From Tipula vernalis (lineage: Eukaryota > Arthropoda > Insecta > Diptera > Tipulidae): a stretch of DNA of 64,000 bases. The stretch's first letter is position 1. Each line of letters begins with the position of its first letter. The position numbers and the translations under genes were made by a program. The notes under the pieces were generated by a model. It saw nothing but the letters and a program-made list of their open reading frames with translations. It was not told the origin of the DNA and searched no databases. The stretch is taken from contig OY282560.1 in the NCBI GenBank assembly GCA_958295665.1, positions 269,491,315 through 269,555,314 on the forward strand. The letters are read 5' to 3'. Shown here piece after piece: positions 1-8,759 of this stretch.

Positions 1-81
1 AAAAACAGTCAATTTCTCATAATTTAGATGGATCTACTGTATATGTTGCTATATGCATAGGATTGCGTCCATTTTAGATTA

Positions 82-803
82 TTATTATTATTTACTGGAG
101 GGCCATGTGGGCGATAAGCCACCTCGCACCGCGACCTAAAAGATCTATTGTGCTGGACCCTACTTAATTATCCGTCCAGTCAATATTCAGGCTCTTAATG
201 AATCTGACAATACTACTGGCCGGTACAAGATACATACTATCCGGGCTCATTGTTCTCCCTCCTAGATGTTGCAGTCTTTGCTGGAAAATGGCTGGGCAAT
301 GGCACAGAACATGTTCCGCTGATTCCGCTTCCAGACCGCAGAAGCGGCATCCATCTGTCGTACTTAGGCCCATCTTCTTAAGGTGATACCTTAAGGGGAC
401 ATGACCTGTGAGGAAGCCAGTAAGCAGCCTCAACTCAGGTTTTCTAAGTTCAAGACACTCCTTAACCCTGACAGACGAAGGTGATATAAATTTCTTCGCC
501 TGCCGTAAACCTGGAATTCTGCGCCAGTAGGAGGACTTTTGAACATCCTCCCAGCGTTTTACCGCTGCTCTAAGGTGTCCCTTAGTGACACCGCAGAAGG
601 GTTCTGGTCCAAAAAATGGAGAGGCAGAACCCTCACGGGCGAGGCCATCAGCTGCCTCGTTTCCTTCGATTCCAGTATGACCTGGCACCCACATAAGTGT
701 TACCTTATTTGAGCCTGCCAGATGTTTAATAACCTTCAGACAATCCCATACCAGCCTTGACTCAACGGTACAAGACCTAAGAGCTTTTAAGGCTGATTGG
801 CCG
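82..803 (-). mobile_element. 5'-truncated I-like non-LTR retrotransposon (LINE), 3' end with TAA tail
   Basis: This is the 3' end of a LINE on the minus strand. The element ends at its low-coordinate side in a short TAA repeat (TTA on the plus strand, 82-96). It is flanked by an 11-base direct repeat ATTTTAGATTA at 71-81 and 804-814, which I read as the target-site duplication. The 5' boundary is therefore real truncation, typical of incomplete reverse transcription. TAA-repeat tails are known from the I group. The last about 170 bases recur at the 3' ends of the insertions at 11042 and 34400, so all three use the same 3' recognition end. Confidence 0.85.
164..803 (-). CDS. C-terminal part of LINE ORF2: RNase H plus zinc-binding tail (partial)
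   Basis: The frame is open from the truncation point at 803 down to a stop at 164. The first part reads as an RNase H core: SALKALRSC, then the motif WVPGHTGIEGNEAADGLA with its conserved H, N and D residues. Downstream comes a cysteine/histidine cluster, C-x2-C-x8-H-x3-C-x1-C (CRFCGLEAESAEHVLCHC), as in the C-terminal tail of I/R1-type ORF2. The final residues HLGGRTMSPDSMYLVP recur in the chimeric reading frame at 11121-11567. The endonuclease and reverse transcriptase are missing because the copy is 5'-truncated. No stop interrupts this stretch, so the insertion may be young. Confidence 0.85.
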
Positions 804-814
804 ATTTTAGATTA

Positions 815-2633
815 AGATGAACGTATGGTAAATAATTTTCTTCTCGCCAAATTTGTTTACCGTGGAACTTAGATTCGTCTGGTGTGATATAAGCAATTAT
901 GGTGTTGTTTCACAATCGCTTGCTTTTCCGCGATTTCTAAATAGCAAACGAAACACCATAGTTAAAGTTCACATCAATAGTTTTGTACTCGACCAGCCCA
1001 ATAAAAAAAAATATGCATATAACAATAAAAATGTACCTTAAGGTTTTCGTCAATGCAAAAAACAAGTGGTGCACTGCTAATTACAAATCTTCAAATTGGT
1101 TTTGTTGGTAAAATGCAGGAATCAATTGTGTTGTATTTTACGGAATATAGCCCGTATTCCGATTTATTTTCACTCACTCAAACACACAACGACTAATTAA
1201 AGTTAAATTTATTTTTGGCTTGCTTTATTGTCAATACGTATTATGCCCTAGGGCGATCACTATGCAACTGACCTATGATCATATAATTTTTTATTTTGAA
1301 GCAAAAAAAAAAACAAACCCGTACAATACCAATAAAATAAATCGAAAGTCAAATTAACTGTCGCATTTTACCAAATACAATATTTTTTTATATACATGAA
1401 CATACATAATCATCATTTTTATCTTTAATTCTATTATATCAAATGAAGTGGTTTGCTGAAATTTCCTAAGTTTTTTACAGTGCGTAAGTAAATATAGCAA
1501 CCAAATAATTTGCCCCAATTAATCATGTGTTTTGTTAAATTTTGAATTTTCGACTTGTAACAAGCTGAAACTGTTACACAGTATAATAATATATTCTGCT
1601 GCATAAATTACTAAAGGTTCGCAATTAAAACCATCTTTTTGTTGTGGCAGCGAACTAATTGAATTTACCTCGAAATTCGGTACATGTTTCCCGTAAAATG
1701 TGAAAAGTTTATTGATAAATTTTTTTAATTTGTTACACTCTTTAAATTACCGCCTTATAGGGTTTAGCGGATCGTAAGTAATTATGTTCGATTTTTCGAA
1801 ATCTATGACAGCTGAAGTCCAGTGGCCTGCTTCACAGATAGGTATAATAGCATACCTATATTTATTACACAGTTCGATTTCTTTTTGTTTATTGTGATCG
1901 TTAATTGTCAAACTGACAGTCAAATTCGTTGAACACCAGCTAGCTGATTGTTTTAAAAATAAAAATGTATTATTCCGAAAAACAACATTTCAAAGGTGAA
2001 TTTTTTCAAAAGTGAAATATTTTTCGAATAGATAAGACCTTACGACAACTTAGAATATAGGGCATTTTGGTGGCCGCTTCCTAGGATTTTCTCAAAAAAA
2101 TTCGGAAAATCATTTATACATATATTCGATATATCATAAGAGATTATGTCAAACATGGTTGTCCTAAATATCCTAATCCCCTACTTTTTTCAAATGTGAA
2201 ATATTTTTCGAATATAGATAAGATCTTACGACAACTTAGAATTGTGCACAGTTTGGTGGCGGCTTTCCTGGGATTTTCCCAAGAAAATTCGCAAACAAAC
2301 ACCATTAAACATGGGTTTTCTGCCAGTTTCTTAGTGTTTGGAAAATGATCCGATTTTATACATTCACCATCAGAATATTTCGCGCCATAGAAAAAATGTA
2401 AATTTTTTTTGTAAGAGTAAATAATCTTAAGCATAATTTTTATTATTTCAATATGAATTAAATAAATTCGTAATAAAGAAACTTTTACACCAACACATTT
2501 AATAAAACTTAGGACATACTTAGGGCAACTTAGGACAACTTAAGGAAACTAAGGACAAACTTCACGTACGTAAATTCCGTGATTAACGTTTGCATTTTGG
2601 TAACGCATCGAAATTTGATTTTCTCTCCATATA
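815..2633. other. AT-rich stretch without recognisable gene
   Basis: Short open frames here (for example 853-1041 and 2144-2434) have no recognisable motif and low-complexity composition. The only structure I see is the imperfect direct duplication near 2005-2295 and short CTTAGGACAA-like reiterations around 2510-2570. Confidence 0.5.
2005..2295. repeat. Imperfect direct duplication, two copies about 100 bases long, about 180 bases apart
   Basis: Copy 1 (about 2005-2102) and copy 2 (about 2187-2295) both contain GTGAAATATTTTTCGAATA, then TTACGACAACTTAGAAT, then TTTGGTGGC and a GGATTTTC block. The copies differ at many positions and by small indels. They could be two neighbouring insertions of one short repeat or a local duplication. 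Confidence 0.65.
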
Positions 2634-3297
2634 AAGGGTGTTTTTTTTATAGGTTCACAACTTTGAATTGGCAACACTGCTTTATTTGACAACCCATTTA
2701 ACAGCTGATAGTTGCTTTTTGTTTAGTTTGGTTTGACATTTCATTATGGATAGACTTACATCAGAGCATTAGTCCATATGTCTTCAAAAATGATGATGGT
2801 CAGAATGTTACTGTCATTGGTGAGGGGTATAGGGACATGATTAGAAATTTTTTCGTACCTCGATTAGCTGGCCTTAATCTTGCTGACATGTGGTTCCAAC
2901 AGGATGGAGCCACACAGCGCGCGCTACAATTGATTTACTCAAAGAAACTTTTGATGAAAGAATAATTTCGCGTAATGGTTCAATTAATTGGCCACCAAGA
3001 TCGTGTGATTTAACCCCATTGGATTATTTTCTTTGGAGTTATGTAAAGTCACTTGTCTACGTCGATAAACCAGAGACAATTGAACACCTGGAAATCAACT
3101 GCGAAAAGTTTGTGAAAATTGGTATTCCAGATTGCGCCTTGTACGCGCCAGCCGTGGCGGCCACATGGCCGAAATTATATTTAAACATTAATATCATAAA
3201 ATTTTCTATCCAATAAAGCCCGTTTCATTGATATTAAAAATATATTTCTTTGTTTTATTATGATTTAAACTTGTGTAACTCTTTAAAAAACACCCTT
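2634..3297 (+). mobile_element. Internally deleted Tc1/mariner-type DNA transposon
   Basis: Terminal inverted repeats AAGGGTGTTTTTT face each other at 2634 and 3297, and each is flanked by TA (2632-2633 and 3298-3299), the canonical mariner target site. At 664 bases the element is about half the usual size. The N-terminal DNA-binding part and the first catalytic region are missing. What remains is the C-terminal half of a mariner-like transposase. Confidence 0.85.
2885..3216 (+). pseudogene. Mariner-like transposase, C-terminal fragment with frameshift
   Basis: The upstream frame reads GLNLADMWFQQDGAT, which carries the second catalytic aspartate (QQDGA). A frameshift at about 2915 then moves the homology into the next frame: TARATIDLLKETF, then PPRSCDLTPLDYFLW with the third acidic residue, then KSLVYVDKPETIEHLE. 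These are standard mariner DDE-domain signatures in the right order. The first catalytic aspartate is absent because of the internal deletion, so the fragment cannot encode an active enzyme. It fills most of the 664-base element. Confidence 0.8.
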
Positions 3298-3956
3298 TAC
3301 TATTTAATGAAAACAAAGAAGTAATCCTACGTCAAAAAGAGACCGATGTGAAGTTAGCACGAAAAATTTCAAAATGTATGCACGGCAATACTTTTAATCA
3401 AAGACTTAAACCTGTTTTTTTTATTGATACGGATAGTTCTAAAACAGCCTTATAAAATTTAAAAATAAAAAAATGTACAATAACTTATCGTAATAACCGA
3501 AATTAAAAAGTTTTACCCAAAAACAAAAAAATTCTTAGCAAAGCGCTAAGCCCACTGCAACACGAACAGAAAAACTGTAGTTAGTTCTACCAATACAATT
3601 CCAAAATTATTGCATTATTTTATTCATTATTTTATTTTTATTTTCTTGACCGAATGTACCATACAATAGTATTTTCAATTTCGACAAATAAAAAATAGTA
3701 TATTGTATAACAAGTGAAGAAGCCGAGTCATTGCAATACTGGAAAATTTGCAGCCTGAGCAATAAAGAGGGCTGCAATCAGTTGAGTATTGCGATTATGC
3801 ATTTACACATGAGTTACAGACGCTATTTTTTCTACGATACAATAGTCCTGTAATATTTATAAATAATTAGCAACAAAAAAAATAACAAATTTGTACGGAT
3901 CAAGAAAACTTATAACTGAAACGTTCAGAATATGATTGAAACATTTGGGTTTTGAT

Positions 3957-4016
3957 CACAAATCGTGTGGCAATTGAGAAATCGTTGTGCAATGAAATTA
4001 CAACACGATTTGTGCA
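3957..4016. repeat. Inverted repeat, 12-base arms
   Basis: CACAAATCGTGT on the left is matched by ACACGATTTGTG on the right with about 36 bases between. It sits in the non-coding left part of the putative recombinase element. Confidence 0.6.
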
Positions 4017-4092
4017 AAGCATCCTTTTCTTAAATAATTTAATTTAAAAAATCATCAACGAAAGCTTAGGTTACTTCATTATGGTAGAAAAA

Positions 4093-4196
4093 TATATTTA
4101 ATTGGCTGAAAAAATGAAAATTTGATTGTTTTCATTCGAAAAAATTATTTAGCACAGAAAAAATTAAATTTTTATTTTCTCAGCTAATTAAATATG
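4093..4196. repeat. Palindromic sequence, about 35-base arms
   Basis: The left arm contains ATTTAATTGGCTGAAAAAAT and the right arm the near-complement ATTTTCTCAGCTAATTAAAT. The arms continue with AAAATTTGATT against AATTAAATTTT. This is MITE-like, but no flanking duplication was identified. Confidence 0.6.
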
Positions 4197-4371
4197 ATTT
4201 TAAATGAAATAATGGAATAATTTCACGATTATAGAGAAATAACTAAATATAGTTTTTATGACAAGAAAAATGGTTTAAGTAATGGGTAGAGTGAGAACGT
4301 TTTCTTCCTAATGTATGTGTATGATAGATTAAAAATGCATTTTAGTTTTACAAAAGTGAAATTAGCTACAT

Positions 4372-4701
4372 AGGAAGAGATTACTAATGCTCCGTGCTGG
4401 ACCATTCCTCACATTTGTTGGACATGAATTTAATTTTTAATTAAAGTAGAATCATTAACGAGTTATTTGAGTAAATTTTGTAAATTTTGTAGGTTAGGAA
4501 GAGAGTACTAACGGTCCGTCCTGTGAGTGACAAATGTGAGGAAGGGTCCAGCACGGACCGTTAGTACTCTCTTCCTAACCATACAAAATTTATAAATTTT
4601 GACTCAAATAACTCGTTAATGATTCTACTTTAATTGAAAATTAAATTCATGCCCGACAATGTGAGGAAGGGTCCAGCACAGATCGTTAGTACTCCTTTCC
4701 T
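4372..4701. mobile_element. Foldback MITE with about 145-base inverted arms
   Basis: The two arms (about 4372-4515 and 4557-4701) are near-perfect reverse complements. Both carry AGTACTAACG, GTGCTGGACCNTTCCTCAC, AAAGTAGAATCATTAACGAG and GGTTAGGAAGAGAGTACTAA. The terminal block (AGGAAG, AGTACTAACG, GTCC, CTTCCTCACA) is repeated at the inner ends of the arms, so each arm itself begins and ends with the same motif in opposite orientation. No coding capacity. It could have formed from two adjacent inverted copies of a smaller element. Confidence 0.8.
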
Positions 4702-4935
4702 GTCTTGTACTTGAGTCATATTTCGTGCTGTGTTTCTTAAATATTTTATTTGTATTTAAGAATATGTATTTTTCTTAATTACTGACAAAATAAATTCCGG
4801 TTTGGAATAAATTCTAAATTGTGAAAATAAATTTTTCTCAAATCGGATAAAATACGTCAGTTTTCTGGTTTGTTATCTGTCAGCAAAATGAAGTATTCCC
4901 CGACACTACATCGTTGCTAGGCAACTTACTAAAAA

Positions 4936-4985
4936 CAGTACTGGAAAGTATTCCTTGCCTAGGCAGAGAATACTTTCTAGTACTG
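4936..4985. repeat. Hairpin downstream of the recombinase gene
   Basis: CAGTACTGGAAAGTATTC pairs with GAATACTTTCTAGTACTG with one mismatch and a 14-base loop that contains the palindrome CCTAGG. It lies about 90 bases past the stop of the recombinase gene (minus strand), so it could act at the RNA 3' end or as a recombination site. The function is unknown. Confidence 0.65.
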
Positions 4986-5072
4986 ATTATCATCTGTTTT
5001 TAAGAAATACATGATATAATTTTAATTTATTTAGTTTTTATTATTATAATTGTAAAAGTACATATTTAACAA

Positions 5073-6257
5073 CTATTTATTATTGGTAATATTTACATGA
5101 ATTGTACAATTTGTACAGGTGTTGAAAATTGGCGCAGATGCATTACAATTAAGGTTAGTTGTAGCCACTGATGCACTATTATCGTTTATTTCGGTCATGT
5201 TAGGGTCCACATCTGGATTTTGTTCGGTAGTATTGAAAATTTTTATTTCGGTCATGTTACGGTCCACACCTGGATTTTGTTCGGTGGTATTGAAAATTCT
5301 GTTTGCAACTTCAATTTTATTATTTAGAGAATCATCAATGTACCCTTCGGCAACCGTTGCCGATTTCCAACCACCATGTCTCTTAAGGCAAGTCAAATCT
5401 GCACCTGTATCTACCAATATTGTAGCAGATGATCTGCGAAAACAGTGCCCTGTATATTCTATCGCATTTGGCAACTTCAAATAAGTAGCTACAGTTTGAG
5501 GCAATTTGCCAAACTGATGTATGCCCACTACTTGTCTGTTACCTCTACCGTTTTTTAATTTGAAAAAGAATCGAGGGTTATCGAAATCAGTGGGACGTAA
5601 TGCTATGTATCTACGATATATTTCGATATACGCTTCATTTACAATAAATGATCTTGGCTTGTTCGTCTTGTTAACAGGAATGGTAATCAATATCCTATTT
5701 CCCAAATCTTGAATGTCATTCAAATTTATTCGGCATAGTTCATCTTGACGACATGCGCCAGAAATTCCAAAAATTAAGGCAACCTAGAAAACAAATTTTT
5801 TGTAAATAAATTATGAGCGCGTACTTCTTAACATACTTTTGCCATTAAATATGTATCATCTGGAGGAAGTTCCATAAATGTTTCTATTTGTTGTTTCGTT
5901 AAGATTTTGGATTTTTTAGGCTTATATCCATGTGACTGACGTTTCAGTAATGCGCGTAGTTTTCCATATTTGGATATATCAACATTATTGTTAATGCTAA
6001 GCGTCGACCTCACCATGGAATAGTTGGACCATAAGGTTGACGGTTTCATCTTTTGACATAAATCCGAAAAATATGCAATTAAAACGTTTTCGGAGAATGA
6101 ATTGGCCTTGTTATTTATGCGATAATCCATAAAACGCTTGTATGCATTTTCGTACTTCTCCCTCGACTTCTGCGGCAACAAATTTAGTGTAGTCAATCTT
6201 GCTCTCCAAGATGCCAGGCGGAGTACCTGGGATTGAATTATCAAAATTGCTGTCCAT
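5073..6257 (-). CDS. Tyrosine recombinase (Crypton-like), two exons
   Basis: Exon 1 is open from 6244 to 5837 and exon 2 from 5783 to 5073. A 53-base GT...AG intron (5836-5784) joins them in phase to give about 372 residues. Exon 1 has the helical core-binding domain (LLPQKSREKYENAYKRF, STLWSNYSMVRSTL). Exon 2 carries the catalytic set of tyrosine recombinases: R in GACRQDEL, H-x-x-R in GHCFRR, the H/W position in LKRHGGW, and the nucleophile Y in AEGY. All are present. Family knowledge: such genes are multi-copy in insect genomes and resemble Cryptons, which cut and rejoin DNA without a DDE transposase. An upstream ATG at 6257 opens a frame (SIPGTPPGI) that looks like the usual N-terminus but is out of phase, so the start may be frameshifted. 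The C-terminus carries a tandem duplication (about 5185-5300). Confidence 0.8.
5185..5300. repeat. Tandem duplication inside the recombinase C-terminus
   Basis: Two adjacent copies of a roughly 57-base unit, each containing CGGTCATGTTA and GGATTTTGTTCGGT, differ at a few bases. Translated on the minus strand they give IFNTTEQNPGVDRNMTEI followed by IFNTTEQNPDVDPNMTEI. The reading frame is kept. Confidence 0.85.
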
Positions 6258-6478
6258 TATATTTAAACTAAACCACAAATTAACGACGGGTATCGTTTGC
6301 TCTGACAGACCTTTAAATAAATTGACAGCGCACGCGATTGTTATAATTCTAAGGTAACTTTGATAGTGAAATCTATTGAAAATATAAATTGGAAAATGTT
6401 GCGTATTTTAAAGAATATAATGAATAAAATGGATAATCTGATATACTGCCGATTAGAGAAAAAATCGTATGTGGAACT

Positions 6479-6585
6479 CGTGGAAAAACTATAATTCCCG
6501 GACTCTTATGGTTGCTGGAACTCGGCTGACGCCTCGTCCCAGCAACTTCCATACTCGTCCGGGAATATATCGTTTTTCCTACACG
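6479..6585. repeat. Hairpin upstream of the recombinase gene
   Basis: The left arm has CGTGGAAAAAC, ATTCCCGGACTC and TTGCTGG. The right arm has CCAGCAA, GAGTCCGGGAAT-like (CTCGTCCGGGAATATATCG) and TTTTTCCTACACG. Pairing is interrupted by small mismatches. It is GC-richer than its surroundings and sits about 220 bases upstream of the recombinase start, matching the hairpin on the gene's other side. Confidence 0.7.
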
Positions 6586-6699
6586 TTACACAATATACTA
6601 TTATTCCGCTTAGTTTTCGGTATTGTTTTTATTTTTATTTGATACATCGTGATTTATTTTAATTATCGGTACAAGAAAACAAAATAGCTGGTTTTAATA

Positions 6700-6926
6700 T
6701 TTTTCGTGCTTACTTTTCTTGGTTTCAACTATTTATATAAATATGAATATTCTAACTGCATTTTTGATATTCTTTGATTTTCTCTTTTTTCGTGCTAACT
6801 TTATTCCGGGCTATCGAATATTACATTTTTCGTGCTAACTTTTTAGTACAAATGTGTCTTTGATTTGTTTATACTAAAAGTGTTGCCATTGCGTTTTATG
6901 TGCTAACTTTTCGTGCCAGCTTCACA
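6700..6926. repeat. Cluster of TTTTCGTGCTAACTTT motifs
   Basis: Copies or near-copies start at about 6700, 6786 and 6826, with an overlapping pair ending at 6926. One inverted copy is at 3350-3367. Clustered subterminal repeats of this kind are common binding sites for element-encoded recombinases or transposases. That role is an inference here. Confidence 0.6.
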
Positions 6927-7448
6927 GATATAAAAAGGGCTAATAGGGCTACTCCTTGTTCCGATATGAAAGTCCTTTTGCGTTAATTTTTATAGTAAAA
7001 AAACTATTCCACAAGAACGAATTTATATTTGGAGTATTGTGATCGCGAAAAAAATTTTGTTCCACATTTTCACATTTTTAGACGAATTAGGTTACCAGTA
7101 CCTAGATTCCGGTTTAGTGAGGTGAACTCAAATGGGATGGGATTTTTAGGTATCCCGAATTTCGTTTTCTCACTGAATAATTTCGTTCCACAAATTTGTA
7201 TTTTCGTTCTCTTTGTTTCTCCTTTTAATAAAATTTCAAAAATGGAAACTTCTGTTAACTATTCGTTTCGATTCTTGTGAGTGTATTAATTAATTTACGC
7301 GTATTTATTAATTTGGGCGTAATATTACACATAAATAAAGTGAATTCTATTGTTATAATTCAAAAATATTTGTACATAATAAAAAGCGATCAGTTTATTT
7401 TTTGTAAACATAATATATCAAAAGTGAAGTAAAAAACCTTAATAAATT

Positions 7449-8204
7449 ATGGATATATCGAAGAGAATTCGATTCGTTTTAGCAAAGCGTAAAGTGGAAA
7501 GGATTGCTTTGTTAAGACGTCGTCAAAAATTAAGGGATTGTAGCGATCCATTTACTGTGCCCGATGCCAGATTTCAAGAATTATTTAGATTCTCAAAACA
7601 CTTGGCTAACAATTCAATGATGAGCTATCGATTTTCCTTAATCAACACCAAAAATACAAGGTTTACCGTGTCATTTACGTATATTGATAGCATTTCGATT
7701 TTATGCTACAGGTACAATTTTAATTTTTAATGTTACCCTGTTCGTTTATATAAAAATTCTTTTTTTATATTCAGAGAATAGTTGGTGATGGATTTCTGCT
7801 TGCGATGAGCCAAACCTCTGTAAGCCGCTGTATAAATGTTGTCAGCCATGTATATTAGTGTAAATGTATAAGCGGGAAATTTTACTATATAGATTGTTTA
7901 TTCTAGATTTTATTAACAACATAAATTCCCTGACGTAATTGGATGTATTGAGGGGACACACGTGATAATAAAAAAGCCTCAAAAATAAATCGAACACGTC
8001 TACGTGTGTCCAAAAGGCTGTGTCTCAAAAAACATACAAATTGCATTTTTTTTAAGATATCCAATTATCAGACCCTAATCAAGACCTTTCATTTTCTGTA
8101 GATGTGTGATGTCGATTTACTTATATTGTCGGTAAATCCGAAGTTTGGCGGAACCGCTCATGAAGCGTTTGTTTGGAAGTCATCACTTCTTCAAATTCAC
8201 CAAT
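7449..8204 (+). pseudogene. PIF/Harbinger transposase, decayed
   Basis: Homology runs left to right through several frames. LRRRQKLRDCSDPF and VPDARFQELFRFSKHL are the N-terminal part, GDGFLLAMSQTSVSRCI is the helix-turn-helix-like part, and FPDVIGCIEGTHVIIKKP and CDVDLLILSVNPKFGGTAHEAFVW are the DDE nuclease, all as in HARBI1-type transposases. The first catalytic position is glutamate (GCIEGTHV) where the family normally has aspartate. Frame changes (about 7620-7790, 8100) and a stop after IIKKPQK show the gene is dead. Homology ends abruptly at about 8204. Confidence 0.8.
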
Positions 8205-8559
8205 AATCGCAATCACTCGATATATCGATGGCTCGATGGTGATTGCGATTATTTCATCTTGATTAGAGGGAGCTTCATTGATAGTTGCGGATGTAGATCT
8301 CTTAAAAATATAAGTTGAACAATATTGGTAACAAATGGAACTAACTAATGAAACTTTTGTTATTACCGATGGTAATTCAGATTCTGGCACATCAATTTCA
8401 TCTCCTACTATGGAGTTTCAGCTTACTATATTAATGATGCGCTTTTCGATTTTAGTTAAATTTTTTTTGCCGACCCAACCTATTTACCCCGCTCAGTCTA
8501 AAACTTATTTTCAAATAAAACAATGATTTTTCGAATTTTTTGCAACGCTTCAAAAATTT

Positions 8560-8700
8560 TGATAATCTACCTCAAATCGATCCAAGTTTTTTCCATCTTT
8601 CACCATGCAGCAGTTAATAGCTCCGCCATTTCATTCCATTTCTGTTTCATGTCGTTTGATCGGATAATTTGGTGCCACAATCAAAGGTCAAATTATCGAT
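8560..8700 (-). pseudogene. Myb/SANT-like accessory protein of the Harbinger element, remnant
   Basis: On the minus strand the sequence reads MKQKWNEMAELLTAA and then, after a break, KTWIDLR. This matches the tryptophan-rich helices of the Myb/SANT-like proteins that Harbinger elements encode beside their transposase. It lies downstream of the transposase and points toward it. The open minus frame at 8121-8390 may be its acidic C-terminal part, but I see no motif there. Confidence 0.5.
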
Positions 8701-8759
8701 CCTGCGGTGCGATAACTTCGGTTTGGTTTCAGTTAAGCTCTAATTAAATTATGGGTATT

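Larger units (their letters stand above)
3347..6926 (-). mobile_element. Possible tyrosine-recombinase transposon with imperfect inverted ends
   Basis: The left end starts TGTGAAGTTAGCACGAAAA at 3347. The reverse complement of the right end (6926 inward) starts TGTGAAGCTGGCACGAAAA. Further in, both ends share a block GGCAAYACTTTTA followed by ATCAAAGAC (left about 3384-3407, right about 6855-6890), with small gaps. The motif TTTTCGTGCTAACTTT recurs several times near the right end. Between them lies the recombinase gene on the minus strand plus several hairpins. The boundary is an inference from these imperfect repeats; no clear target duplication is seen. The inverted repeats could instead belong to an older element that received the recombinase gene later. 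Confidence 0.45.

Noticed and set aside
5119..5712. Plus-strand open frames of 121 and 63 codons
   Set aside because: They are the antisense of the tyrosine-recombinase exon 2, which has all its catalytic motifs on the minus strand.
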